Source of the DNA: TWA4 sp051879215
GTDB lineage: Bacteria; Bacillota; Clostridia; Lachnospirales; Lachnospiraceae
Direction: 5' to 3'
Assembly: GCA_051879215.1 (NCBI GenBank)
Contig: JBJELP010000267.1
Coordinates: 5,526 to 69,525 of the forward strand
DNA length: 64,000 bases
Part shown: positions 44,425 to 53,381 of the stretch, in pieces
Position numbering within the stretch: the stretch's first letter is position 1
Layout of the letters: every line of letters begins with the position of its first letter
Made by a program: the position numbers and the translations under genes
The notes under the pieces: model-generated
The model's database searches: none
Seen by the model: the letters and a program-made list of their open reading frames with translations, nothing else
Told to the model about the DNA's origin: nothing

Positions 44425-46641
44425 ATGTGGAACAAATATACATCTATCAAAGATCAAGAAGTCGAATTAATAAAAGAAAAGCTAATCAAGGATGGAAAAA
44501 TAGCATCAGAATACTTTACTATTGATAACAATTTGTGTAAAAACTCAGGAGCAACACATTATCCCATTGTACTGATTATCGATAGTATAGAAACAAAGTC
44601 ATTTGATAATGCTATTGAAGTGATTTCCGAGATTATTAAGTGTAAAGATATTCTTTCTGATTCAATAGATATTGCTGTTGTTGAATATAGTAGTACTGTA
44701 ACAATTAATAGAGTTTTTTCGTATATAGAAGAAAATTTTATTTTTTCTCCATCCGACTATCAGCAAGATGCATTACCGAATTTGGGACCAGCTTTGTTTT
44801 TATCATGGTATATTTCGGAATTGCGCATTCTTCAATATACAGAAGCGGGCATAGATTATAAACAACCCGTATTTATTTTGATAAGTTCATTTATTAACAA
44901 GTGTGATACTCAAATCGAAGGAAAATCATTATTTTCTAATGAAGACTCATGGATGATATCTCTATATAACCAGAAACAGGCAGCCCATAAATTGGGATTG
45001 ATAAAAGTTCCAATTTATGAAGAGAATACAGAGTATTATATCATGCTGAACGGTACAAGATATGATAAAAAAAGTATTCGTGAGACACTGCAAAGATTAT
45101 TTGCCATACTAATAAAACCAATTGCTGCTTCAGATGTTCCAGAGAGAGAGGGGGATTTGAGCGTCAAACATTCTTTTCTGGAATATAATGATGGTTCTGA
45201 AAAAAGAGTTGAAACAAGTAAAAATGACCACACTATTCGGTTGCCCCAAAAAGGCTCAAGGTCTAAAATTTATGAAAAACTTGAAAGACAAAAACTACGA
45301 GAGGCACTTTTACGAGGAGATGGGACAGCTTCAATTACGCAAGATAATCCTATTGAATCTCCAAAATATATCGATGCAGCTGAGGAACGCCAAAGACTAC
45401 GAAAAGCGCTTCTGCATGAAGGTCAGTATGAAGATTCAACAAATATTTTAAGGAATAGATATATCATATTAGATGATGATGGTTCATCTTCAAAAAATAG
45501 TAACAATGTATCGTGTATACAAGTACCAAACGCTAAATTAGCTGGAGGGGCTGATCATGTTCGGTGTAAAAAATGTGGGAACATTTATTGGAAAGATTAT
45601 AATTTTTGTCCAGAATGTGGAACGAAACAATTTTGTCAAAATGAGTCTGGTTTCATACTATCAAGAGTAAATTTTTCAGCAACCGCTCCTAAAAAACTCT
45701 CGTGCAAAGTGTTCAATATCATTCATCTTATTGTATATGAAGATGAGTATCGTTCAGTTGTAAATAATATTATTCAGGATAAAGAAATACCACAGAGAGA
45801 AATACCAGGTGGTACGACAAGGATTGCAGATGAATCAATTGTGAAAATCGTATTGAAGTCGGCAGACTTCGAAATCTATTATGAAGAAGAACGTACTTGG
45901 AAAGGACGATATATTGATTTTTCAATACCTGTAAAATTACCGGCAAAATTTGATAAGAAACAGGTTGCTTTCCAGACACTTATTTATGTTAATGATATCA
46001 TAGCAACTCGCTTATCGTTTGTTGTGAAATGTGAAGCATTTAGAAGTCAGAAAATATCCATTTCTCGAGAGGATATTTTCTCTGCGTTCATTTCATATGC
46101 CAGTCAAGACCGAAGTAAGGCTGCTATGGTAATCCAGGGAATTCGTAAAGCACGACCTGATATGGATATTTTCTTTGATGTAGAAAGTCTTCGAAGCGGA
46201 GAAAACTGGGAGAATACTATTCATGAAGAAATAGGTCAAAGAGATATATTATATTTGTTTTGGTCAAATTATGCAAAGCAGTCGAAATGGGTAAATACAG
46301 AATGGCGATATGCATACAGTATCAACGGGGAAGACGGTATAGAACCGATACCTCTTGAACCGGCATGGGAATGTCCGCCACCTGAAGAGTTAAAGAATAA
46401 GCATTTTAATGATAATTTGCTCTACCTGATTAATCAGAATACTTCTAAAGATAAAAAAATTCGACCAGAAGGTATCATTAAGTCACAAAAAGAGGTTAAC
46501 ATAGATAAGGAGTATTTGATTGCAAAGATAGCGGAATTAAAAGAACTACTTGAAATCGGTCTTTATTCTGAAAACGAGTATGAAAATGATCGTAAAGCTC
46601 TTTTAGAGGCCTATAGAAAAAATCAGAAATTTTTAAAATAG
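44425..46641 (+). CDS. vWA/TerY-like - zinc ribbon - TIR - SHOCT multidomain protein
   Basis: 738 residues, no signal or membrane segment. Regions by eye: vWA fold like TerY (about 46-200; YPIVLIIDS then FILISS) with a degenerate metal site (D53 kept, DxSxS reads DSIET); linker with two ERQ-LR-ALL units (287-296, 321-330); zinc ribbon C381, C384, C395, C398; beta-rich region (about 410-540); TIR (about 550-670; FSAFISYASQDR, DVESLRSGENW, SKWVNTEWRYA with candidate catalytic E626); SHOCT-like helical tail (about 696-728; ELKELLEIGLYSENEYENDR). Bacterial TIR domains often cleave NAD+ or make cyclic-ADP-ribose signals in defence. Codon use is far more AT-rich than its neighbours and repeats lie on both sides, which points to transfer. 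AAGGA site eight bases from the ATG. Function is inferred only. Confidence 0.8.
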   Translation: MWNKYTSIKDQEVELIKEKLIKDGKIASEYFTIDNNLCKNSGATHYPIVLIIDSIETKSFDNAIEVISEIIKCKDILSDSIDIAVVEYSSTVTINRVFSYIEENFIFSPSDYQQDALPNLGPALFLSWYISELRILQYTEAGIDYKQPVFILISSFINKCDTQIEGKSLFSNEDSWMISLYNQKQAAHKLGLIKVPIYEENTEYYIMLNGTRYDKKSIRETLQRLFAILIKPIAASDVPEREGDLSVKHSFLEYNDGSEKRVETSKNDHTIRLPQKGSRSKIYEKLERQKLREALLRGDGTASITQDNPIESPKYIDAAEERQRLRKALLHEGQYEDSTNILRNRYIILDDDGSSSKNSNNVSCIQVPNAKLAGGADHVRCKKCGNIYWKDYNFCPECGTKQFCQNESGFILSRVNFSATAPKKLSCKVFNIIHLIVYEDEYRSVVNNIIQDKEIPQREIPGGTTRIADESIVKIVLKSADFEIYYEEERTWKGRYIDFSIPVKLPAKFDKKQVAFQTLIYVNDIIATRLSFVVKCEAFRSQKISISREDIFSAFISYASQDRSKAAMVIQGIRKARPDMDIFFDVESLRSGENWENTIHEEIGQRDILYLFWSNYAKQSKWVNTEWRYAYSINGEDGIEPIPLEPAWECPPPEELKNKHFNDNLLYLINQNTSKDKKIRPEGIIKSQKEVNIDKEYLIAKIAELKELLEIGLYSENEYENDRKALLEAYRKNQKFLK

Positions 46642-46674
46642 ACGAGAGACTGCAAACATTATTTTTGCCAGCCT

Positions 46675-46701
46675 AAAAAAACTTATGTTTAAATAACATA
46701 A
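46675..46701 (-). terminator. candidate terminator for the minus-strand oxidoreductase
   Basis: On the minus strand TTATGTT/AACATAA around a five-base loop is followed by seven Ts. The stem is AT-rich. Confidence 0.5.
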
Positions 46702-46705
46702 AGAT

Positions 46706-46764
46706 ATGCTCCCTCTTAAGTAAACAAGTTTTTTATTTCACTTGTCTTGCCTGAAAGGGAGCAT
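46706..46764 (+). terminator. hairpin downstream of the TIR gene
   Basis: ATGCTCCCT and AGGGAGCAT pair perfectly across 41 bases, which hold a smaller CAAG/CTTG stem; then CTCAATTTT. A weak terminator or the end structure of an element. Confidence 0.45.
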
Positions 46765-46807
46765 CTCAATTTTCACAGCCCGGATGCCTTTTTCTTTTTA
46801 CCATTCC

Positions 46808-46872
46808 AGTGAAAGCCCAATAAATCTCCTTCAAGGGACCATTTCAAACGCCGGTTCTTAGCGATCGGACTT
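46808..46872 (+). repeat. dispersed repeat, copy B (truncated)
   Basis: AGTGAAAGCCCAATAAATCT ... GGTTCTTAGCGATCGGACTT: same element as copies A and C, cut off after GATCGGACTT, ten bases before the oxidoreductase stop. Opposite orientation to copy A. Confidence 0.85.
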
Positions 46873-46882
46873 TCACATATGA

Positions 46883-48697
46883 TCAATCATAATATCCGCA
46901 TACATCACATCGTAAGCATCTTCCGGATTCCTGCATGGCTTCTTCATATGTCATGGGACATTCCACATGTTCAAAATCATGCTTACGCTGGTATGCAGGT
47001 CTTTCCCCGATATTGACCCGTCCGGTGGGAATACGGTTGTTGGGTTTCGGCATGGGTGCTTTCACACCGCAGTCCAGAACACTGCTGCAGCCCAGATATT
47101 CATCAATATTCCATGCTGCCACCTTTCCTGCCGCAATGGCACGGATTGCTGTGGCAGGGCCGGTTGCACAGTCGCCGCCGACAAATACACCGGGCATTCC
47201 TTCCACTGCAGTATCAAGTCCTGCCTGCAGAACATTTCTATTGGCGGGAATACCGAAGTTTTCAAAGGGTTTGCTGACGATATCCTGACCAACTGCGATC
47301 AGTACAATATCACAGGCAATGCGCTCCGGATCCTTTGATGCATTCATGGGAGCCGGACGGCCTCCCCGGTCATAGGGACCGATCATCTGGGGCTGAACCC
47401 ACAGAGCGGCACACTTGCCTTCCGCATCCTTTTCTATGCTTACGGGAGCCTGCAGAAGCATCAGCTCAATACCCTCCATGATGGCGGATTCAATTTCCGT
47501 TTCCAGAGCTGTCATGTCTTCATGACGTCTTCTGTATACAATCCGCACATCCGCTGCTCCGCAGCGCAGGGCACTTCTCGCCGCATCCATGGCAACATTG
47601 CCTCCGCCGATGACACATACGGTTTTTCCGGTGTAGTCCGGACGATTTCCATGGCCGATCTGGTCCAGCATTTCAACTGCGGAGAATACATTTTCCGCAT
47701 CTGCACCTTCCATACGAAGCTTCTTGCCCACCTGTGCACCAATTGCCACATACATGGCATCATGACTGTTTCGTACTTCTTCGATGGAAATATCCACACC
47801 TACATTGACATTGTATTTTACTTCAATATTGCCGGTGGAAAGGATGGCATTCATATCCTCATCCAGCCGGTCCTTGGGGAAACGATAGTTGGGAATGCCG
47901 TACATCAGCATGCCGCCCAGATGTTCCTTTGCTTCGTATACTGTAACCTTATGGCCCATCAGAGACAGGAAATAAGCTGCTGTCATACCACTGGGACCGC
48001 CGCCGATAACAGCAACCTTCTTGCCGGTTGACGGGTTGGGAACAGGAACTGCCACCTTATCTGCTGCAATCTGATCCACCGCATATTTTTTGATGCCGCG
48101 GATATTCACAGAACTGTCAATCAGGTTACGGCGGCATCTTTCCTCACAGGGATGTTCACAGATCATGGCACATGCCGTAGGCAGCGGGTTATCACGGCGG
48201 ATCAGGTTGATTGCATCCGCATAATTACCATCATGCACATGGGCAATATATCCGGGAATATCCACATGGGCCGGGCAAAGGGTCACGCAGGGAATATGTA
48301 CCTGATTCTTTTCAGCCGGTTTTCCTGCAATGTATGCAAGATACTGATCGCCGAAAAGACTTAAACTCTCCAGCACCTCTTCACCGGTCTGATATCCGAT
48401 GGCACAATCTGCACAGTTGGCAAGCAGATCTGCTGTGGCACGGAACTGAACAAGTGTTTCCGCTGATGCCTTTCCATCAATAATATTCCGCAGCATCATT
48501 TCCAGTTTCGGCATACCCTCGCGACAGGGTGTGCATTTGCCGCAGGACTGACAACGGGATGCGGTAATCAACGCCAGCACCACCTTTAACGGGTCGGTAC
48601 CCGGGGGGAAGATACTTGATTTCCCTGCAAGCTTCCGCATCAGACCCTGACTTTTCACGTCATTGCTTTTGCTTTCAGCAAGATACAATTTACTCAT
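46883..48697 (-). CDS. GltD-type FAD/NAD(P) oxidoreductase with NuoF-like Fe-S N-terminus
   Basis: 604 residues. N-terminal NuoF/HydB-type 4Fe-4S helical domain (about 30-130: ASRCQSCGKCTPCREG and NCADC), then a GltD-like region with cysteine clusters (CVTLCPAHVDIP, CEHPCEERCRR), FAD motif VAVIGGGPSGMTAA, NAD(P) motif VCVIGGGNVAMDAAR and the closing VFVGGDCATGPATAIRAIAAGK, ending in another cysteine pair (CLRCDVC). It probably passes electrons between NAD(P)H and an iron-sulfur partner. The ATG at 48697 has GGAGAG; no partner subunit is adjacent. Confidence 0.85.
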   Translation of the reverse strand: MSKLYLAESKSNDVKSQGLMRKLAGKSSIFPPGTDPLKVVLALITASRCQSCGKCTPCREGMPKLEMMLRNIIDGKASAETLVQFRATADLLANCADCAIGYQTGEEVLESLSLFGDQYLAYIAGKPAEKNQVHIPCVTLCPAHVDIPGYIAHVHDGNYADAINLIRRDNPLPTACAMICEHPCEERCRRNLIDSSVNIRGIKKYAVDQIAADKVAVPVPNPSTGKKVAVIGGGPSGMTAAYFLSLMGHKVTVYEAKEHLGGMLMYGIPNYRFPKDRLDEDMNAILSTGNIEVKYNVNVGVDISIEEVRNSHDAMYVAIGAQVGKKLRMEGADAENVFSAVEMLDQIGHGNRPDYTGKTVCVIGGGNVAMDAARSALRCGAADVRIVYRRRHEDMTALETEIESAIMEGIELMLLQAPVSIEKDAEGKCAALWVQPQMIGPYDRGGRPAPMNASKDPERIACDIVLIAVGQDIVSKPFENFGIPANRNVLQAGLDTAVEGMPGVFVGGDCATGPATAIRAIAAGKVAAWNIDEYLGCSSVLDCGVKAPMPKPNNRIPTGRVNIGERPAYQRKHDFEHVECPMTYEEAMQESGRCLRCDVCGYYD

Positions 48698-48843
48698 TTT
48701 AAAGCTCTCCTTCACATATATCCTGGGGATACCCTCATTCATAACCATGAAACGCAAAGCATGATTCATTCATGAGGGGAATTAATTGATATACATACAG
48801 ACATACATCTGCAGCATGATCCTGTCAGACAGAAACATCATCC

Positions 48844-48872
48844 ATTGTACTGGATTCCATACAAGAAAGCAA
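48844..48872 (-). promoter_or_regulatory. oxidoreductase promoter
   Basis: TTGCTT, 17 bp, TACAAT on the minus strand, with a leader of about 140 bases that includes a CCCTCAT/ATGAGGG dyad. Confidence 0.6.
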
Positions 48873-48887
48873 CTATAGATAAATATT

Positions 48888-50351
48888 TCACGATTGCGGC
48901 CGCCTTATTTCAAACATCTGTTTCCACAGCGGAGGATAACATACCAGCAGCATGGGGAACAGTTCCAGACGTCCAGCCAGCATATCAAACATGATCACAT
49001 ATTTGGATAATACCGAAAAATGACTGAAATTGCAGGTGGGACCCACCAGATTCAGACCGGGACCAATGTTGTTCAATGTGGCAATGACAGCCGTAAAGTT
49101 TGTCACCAGATCCTTTCCGTCAAAGGAAATAATCAGCAGGGACACTGCAAAAACAAGCATAAAAGTGGAAAAATATACATTGGTGGCACGTACCACTTCA
49201 TGTTCAATGGGTTTTCCATCCATCTGCACCTTCCTGACACTTTTGGGATGCAGATAAGAGTGCATTTCCTTTTTAAATGCTTTAAACAGAATAACCAGTC
49301 TTGCCACCTTAATACCGCCGCCGGTACTGCCTGCACAGGCCCCCATAAACATCAGCATAACCAGAATGGTTTTGGATACCACCGGCCACAGGTCAAAATC
49401 AACGGAAGAAAAACCGGTGGATGAAACCAGCGATGCCACCTGAAAAGACGCATCCCGCAGGTTATGGAAAAATCCCAGTTCCGGATTATAAATATTGAAC
49501 GTAATCAGACCGATGGCCGCTGCAACCACCACCAGAAAAAGTCGTACTTCTTCCATTTCCAGTGCCTTTTTCCATTTTTTATACAATATAAAATAATACG
49601 CATTAAAATTAATCGCAAAAAGCAGCATAAAAATAGTGACAATCCACTGGATATAAGGCGAATAGCTCATGATGCTGTCATTCTTAATACCGAATCCACC
49701 GGTACCTGCTGTACCGAAGGCCGTTGTCAATGCATCAAACACCGGCATCCTGCCCATCAACAGCAGAATAATCTGAAGCACTGTCATGCCCACATAGATC
49801 AGATACAGAATTCGTGCCGTATGCTTTACTTTGGGCACCAGTTTTCCAACGGAAGGTCCCGGACTTTCTGCACGCATCAGATTCATATGGGATCCTCCTG
49901 TCATGGGAAGAATCGCCAGCAGGAAGACCAGTACACCCATACCGCCGATCCAGTGGGTAAAACTTCTCCAGAAAAGCATGCAGCGGGACAGACTTTCCAC
50001 CTCCGGCAGAATACTGGCACCGGTGGTGGTAAAACCGGAAATTGTTTCAAATAAAGCATCGGTAAAGGATGGTATCTCTCCGCTGAACACAAAGGGAAGA
50101 CAACCGAAAATACTCATCAGAACCCAGCTGAAAGCCGTTGCCACACACCCTTCTTTCAAATAGAATACAGTTCTCTTCGGCTTTTTCCATGTCATGGCAA
50201 AACCGGCTGCCGCCGTCAGTAAAATAGCTACCGCAAACCAGATTCCCACCTGCTCCCTGTAAATCAGAGCGACAGCCAGCGGCAGGAGCATAAGTACTGC
50301 TTCGATCTTCAATACCCAGCCCAATATAAATATAATCATTCCACGATTCAT
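48888..50351 (-). CDS. trkH: potassium uptake membrane subunit TrkH
   Basis: 487 residues, about ten membrane segments arranged as four M1-P-M2 repeats. Filter-like loops are visible: TTTGASILP, GTAGTGGFG, VSSTGFSS and TLNNIGPGLN. With the RCK-protein TrkA encoded just upstream (15 bases) it forms a K+ channel/transporter. CAGGAGA precedes the ATG. Confidence 0.93.
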   Translation of the reverse strand: MNRGMIIFILGWVLKIEAVLMLLPLAVALIYREQVGIWFAVAILLTAAAGFAMTWKKPKRTVFYLKEGCVATAFSWVLMSIFGCLPFVFSGEIPSFTDALFETISGFTTTGASILPEVESLSRCMLFWRSFTHWIGGMGVLVFLLAILPMTGGSHMNLMRAESPGPSVGKLVPKVKHTARILYLIYVGMTVLQIILLLMGRMPVFDALTTAFGTAGTGGFGIKNDSIMSYSPYIQWIVTIFMLLFAINFNAYYFILYKKWKKALEMEEVRLFLVVVAAAIGLITFNIYNPELGFFHNLRDASFQVASLVSSTGFSSVDFDLWPVVSKTILVMLMFMGACAGSTGGGIKVARLVILFKAFKKEMHSYLHPKSVRKVQMDGKPIEHEVVRATNVYFSTFMLVFAVSLLIISFDGKDLVTNFTAVIATLNNIGPGLNLVGPTCNFSHFSVLSKYVIMFDMLAGRLELFPMLLVCYPPLWKQMFEIRRPQS

Positions 50352-50365
50352 GATTATCTCCTGTT

Positions 50366-51766
50366 TTATTTCAGAATCTCACGGATATCATCAAATCCGG
50401 TATGAGTGGTTACAATAATTACGGAATCATTGGGCTTAATACAGTCATTGCCGCCGGGAATAATAATATGTCCGTCACGGTTAATACATCCGATCAGTAC
50501 ATTATCCTTCAATTTCAGATCCTTTAAAGGCTTATTGGTCAGGTCAGACTCGCCTTTTATATGAAATTCAATGGCTTCCGTACGATAATCAAACAGATGG
50601 TACAATGTCTCCACGTTGCTGCTGTCTTTGGACGCCGTCAATGCTCTGACATACGCAATAATGGCCTCTGCGACAATATATTTGGGATAAATCACACTGC
50701 CCAGCTCCAGACGGTTGATCACCCCATGGAAATTAATGCGGTTGATCTTGGTGATGACCTTGGCCTTTGAAACCTCCTTTGCGTGGAGGGTCAGAAGAAT
50801 GTTTTCCTCATCAATGCCGGTCAGCGGAATAAAAGCATCCACCTGCTCCATTCCCGCTTCCTTCAGAACCGCTGTCTCTGTTCCGTCGGCATTCAGAACA
50901 ATGGCATTGGGAAGCAGGATACTCAGTTCCTCACTTCTTGCCTTATCCTTTTCAATAATCTTCACATGAACTCCCACTTCCATCAGCTGTTTGGCCAGAT
51001 AATATGCAGAACGACCGCCGCCGATCAGAATCGCATGGCGGATCCGGTTGGTCTGAATGCCGATGTCTTCCAGAAATACTGTTGCTTCCTTTGTGGATGC
51101 CAGAAATGTGATAATATCTCCTTCCTGAAGAACGAAATTACCTGTGGGAATACAGACATCATTTCCACGTTCCACAGCACAGATCAGAATATTGCGGATA
51201 TCACGGCCAAGCCCGGCCAGACTTTTATTGCAGAGTACATTGCCTTCGGGAATTTTAACCCGGACCATTTCCGCCAGACCATGGGCAAAGGTATTCACAC
51301 CCAGTGCGGCGGGAAGGGATAACACACGGGCAATTTCATTGGCAGCTTCCTTATCCGGATTGATGATCATGGCAAGCCCCAGACGTTCCTGCAGATAGCC
51401 GATTTCCTGACTGTATTCCGGATTGCGGACACGGGCAATAGCGGTACAATTCCCTTCTCTTCTGGCCACGGTACAGGTCAGCAGATTCAATTCATCAGAA
51501 TCGGTAACTGCAATAATCAGATCCGCATCCTCGATTCCTGCCTCCGACAGCGTACTGAAGCTGGCTCCGTTGCCAACCACCCCCATTACATCGTATATGT
51601 CGGTCAATGAATGTAATCGTTCTGCAGAACGATCCACCAGAACAATATCATGTCCTTCCTTACTCAGCTGTTCCACAAGGGTTCCGCCCACCTTACCGCA
51701 GCCAACAATAACAATTTTCAGACCAGATTTTACTCTGGCAGTTTTCTTTATCAATTTTTCAAACAT
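50366..51766 (-). CDS. trkA: potassium uptake regulatory subunit TrkA
   Basis: 466 residues with two RCK-N/RCK-C units. The first NAD-binding loop is IVGCGKVGGTLVEQL, the second LIGGGRSAYYLAKQL; TrkA-C domains follow each (LAEMVRVKIPEGN; FHIKGESDLTNKPLKDLKL). It gates TrkH in response to nucleotides. Starts with AAGGGA six bases upstream, 31 bases after murI. Confidence 0.93.
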   Translation of the reverse strand: MFEKLIKKTARVKSGLKIVIVGCGKVGGTLVEQLSKEGHDIVLVDRSAERLHSLTDIYDVMGVVGNGASFSTLSEAGIEDADLIIAVTDSDELNLLTCTVARREGNCTAIARVRNPEYSQEIGYLQERLGLAMIINPDKEAANEIARVLSLPAALGVNTFAHGLAEMVRVKIPEGNVLCNKSLAGLGRDIRNILICAVERGNDVCIPTGNFVLQEGDIITFLASTKEATVFLEDIGIQTNRIRHAILIGGGRSAYYLAKQLMEVGVHVKIIEKDKARSEELSILLPNAIVLNADGTETAVLKEAGMEQVDAFIPLTGIDEENILLTLHAKEVSKAKVITKINRINFHGVINRLELGSVIYPKYIVAEAIIAYVRALTASKDSSNVETLYHLFDYRTEAIEFHIKGESDLTNKPLKDLKLKDNVLIGCINRDGHIIIPGGNDCIKPNDSVIIVTTHTGFDDIREILK

Positions 51767-51797
51767 AAGAGTCCCTTTTCTTTTATTGCCATATCAA

Positions 51798-52571
51798 TCA
51801 GATTGACTGATACAGAAGTTTCCTGCACAGTTCCACGCCTTCCGGTCCCTTGCTGTTCAACAGTTCCACCGTACCTTTCACATGAGAAGTATTCAGCAGA
51901 TTATGAGATTCCAGCTGACGCATAACCTGACGCCCTACACCATCTGCACTGTCATATAAGATAGTATCGGGTCCAACCACTTCCCGTATCGCCCTTTTCA
52001 CAAAAGGAAAATGCGTACATCCCAGTACGATCCCGTCAATTTTCTTATCCATATAGGGATCAAACTCTGTGTGAAGATATGCCAGCAGTTTCGGAGAATA
52101 GATTTCCTGCCGTTCCACAAAAGGAACAATTCCCGGACAGGGCAGAGAAATAATTTCAGCCTGATCCACATATCGATCCCGCAGATCCAGATATTTCTGC
52201 GATTTCAATGTAAAGGATGTGGCCATCACAATAATCCGTGAATTTTTCTTATGCAGTACCGCAGGTTTCAGTGCCGGTTCCAGACCGATCATCGGAATAT
52301 CCGGGTACATCTGCCGCAGATCCTTAATCGCTGCTGCTGTGGCTGTATTGCATGCCACCACCACCGCTTTACAATCTTTTTTGAGAAGCACAGAGGCGCT
52401 GTTCATGGTCAGCTCATGAATCTCCTCTTCACTTCGGTCTCCATACGGCGCATTGGCAGAATCCCCATAAAAAACAAAATTTTCATATGGCAGATATCTG
52501 ACCAGTGCACGCAGGATACTGATTCCTCCCACGCCGGAGTCCAGAACTCCAACCGGTTTATCTGTAATCAT
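51798..52571 (-). CDS. murI: glutamate racemase
   Basis: 257 residues. Both catalytic cysteines are visible: VVACNTATA and GIVLGCTHFPFV; the start GVLDSGVGGISILRAL and YGDSANAPYGDRS are conserved. It supplies D-glutamate for peptidoglycan. ATG at 52571 has AAGGTGA; the longest frame adds 15 codons without family similarity. Upstream of trkA-trkH on the same strand. Confidence 0.95.
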   Translation of the reverse strand: MITDKPVGVLDSGVGGISILRALVRYLPYENFVFYGDSANAPYGDRSEEEIHELTMNSASVLLKKDCKAVVVACNTATAAAIKDLRQMYPDIPMIGLEPALKPAVLHKKNSRIIVMATSFTLKSQKYLDLRDRYVDQAEIISLPCPGIVPFVERQEIYSPKLLAYLHTEFDPYMDKKIDGIVLGCTHFPFVKRAIREVVGPDTILYDSADGVGRQVMRQLESHNLLNTSHVKGTVELLNSKGPEGVELCRKLLYQSI

Positions 52572-52682
52572 GTAGTCGTCACCTTCATTACCAGAATCGG
52601 TATATTGATTTTTCAATATACCCTAATACTTCATCATAAAGCAAATGGCGATTTTTGTAAAGTCTGCACTTCTTTTCCTTCT

Positions 52683-52711
52683 TTGACCCTCAAAGCAAAA
52701 TGTGTTACTAT
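52683..52711 (+). promoter_or_regulatory. mazG promoter
   Basis: TTGACC, 17 bp, TACTAT; the message would begin at the arm of an inverted repeat. Confidence 0.6.
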
Positions 52712-52750
52712 GTATTCAGCGGGACAGATTGGTTATTCCCACCATCAGAA

Positions 52751-52820
52751 GAGGCGGGTATCTCTCCCGCTGAAATCATAGGAAAGAGGCGGGTATCTCT
52801 CCCGCTGAAATCATAGGAAA
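52751..52820. repeat. two tandem 35-bp units in the mazG leader
   Basis: Two identical copies of a 35-bp unit, each holding the hairpin GCGGG tatctct CCCGC. An inverted, slightly diverged copy of the unit's middle precedes them near 52713-52730. Confidence 0.95.
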
Positions 52821-52833
52821 GAAGGAGTTTGCC

Positions 52834-53274
52834 ATGACCAGTAAAAAAGATATCCCATTAAATAAAGAAACGAAGTACACCTTCCAGGATTTCGCAGATA
52901 TTATCCGGATTCTCCGATCCCCGGAAGGCTGTCCCTGGGACAGAGAACAGACTTTTGAAACCATGAAACAATATCTCATGAGTGAATCAGAAGAAGTGTG
53001 TCTGGCTGTGGACAGAAACGATTCTGAAAATCTCTGTGAGGAACTGGGAGATGTCCTGATGGAAATTCTTCTTTTCAGCCAGATTGCCGCAGATCAGAAC
53101 CTCTTTACCATCGAAGATGTCATTAATGGTATCAGCAGGAAAATGATCCGCAGACACCCCCACGTTTTCGGTGATACCGTCATCCGGACCTCCGCAGAGA
53201 CAGAAGCCCTCTGGAAAGAAATAAAAGAAAAGGAAAAAGCTGAAAAAAAGCCCGTGGATTCAACAAATCCTTGA
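52834..53274 (+). CDS. mazG: MazG-like nucleotide pyrophosphohydrolase
   Basis: 146 residues, one MazG domain: LRSPEGCPWDREQTF, the metal motif SESEEV and EELGDVLMEILLFSQIA with IRRHPHVFGD. It hydrolyses (d)NTPs to monophosphates. Shorter than E. coli MazG, which has two domains; single-domain forms are common in Clostridia. First gene of the mazG-hup-rqcP-yabPQ-divIC block; AAGGAG precedes the ATG. Confidence 0.93.
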   Translation: MTSKKDIPLNKETKYTFQDFADIIRILRSPEGCPWDREQTFETMKQYLMSESEEVCLAVDRNDSENLCEELGDVLMEILLFSQIAADQNLFTIEDVINGISRKMIRRHPHVFGDTVIRTSAETEALWKEIKEKEKAEKKPVDSTNP

Positions 53275-53299
53275 CAAACATTTCTTTCCAGTATATAAA
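53271..53299 (+). promoter_or_regulatory. hup promoter
   Basis: TTGACA, 17 bp, TATAAA; the -35 overlaps the mazG stop codon. Confidence 0.85.
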
Positions 53300-53381
53300 A
53301 TAATAGCAAGTAATGAACAGGCCGAAAAACCTGTAACTTCATGACCCGCAAAACCATATTATATAAGGGAGTTAGAATAAC

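Noticed and set aside
44199..44450. 83-codon minus-strand frame
   Set aside because: It is made mostly of the dispersed repeat copy A, and starts inside the TIR gene's 5' end; treated as part of the repeat.
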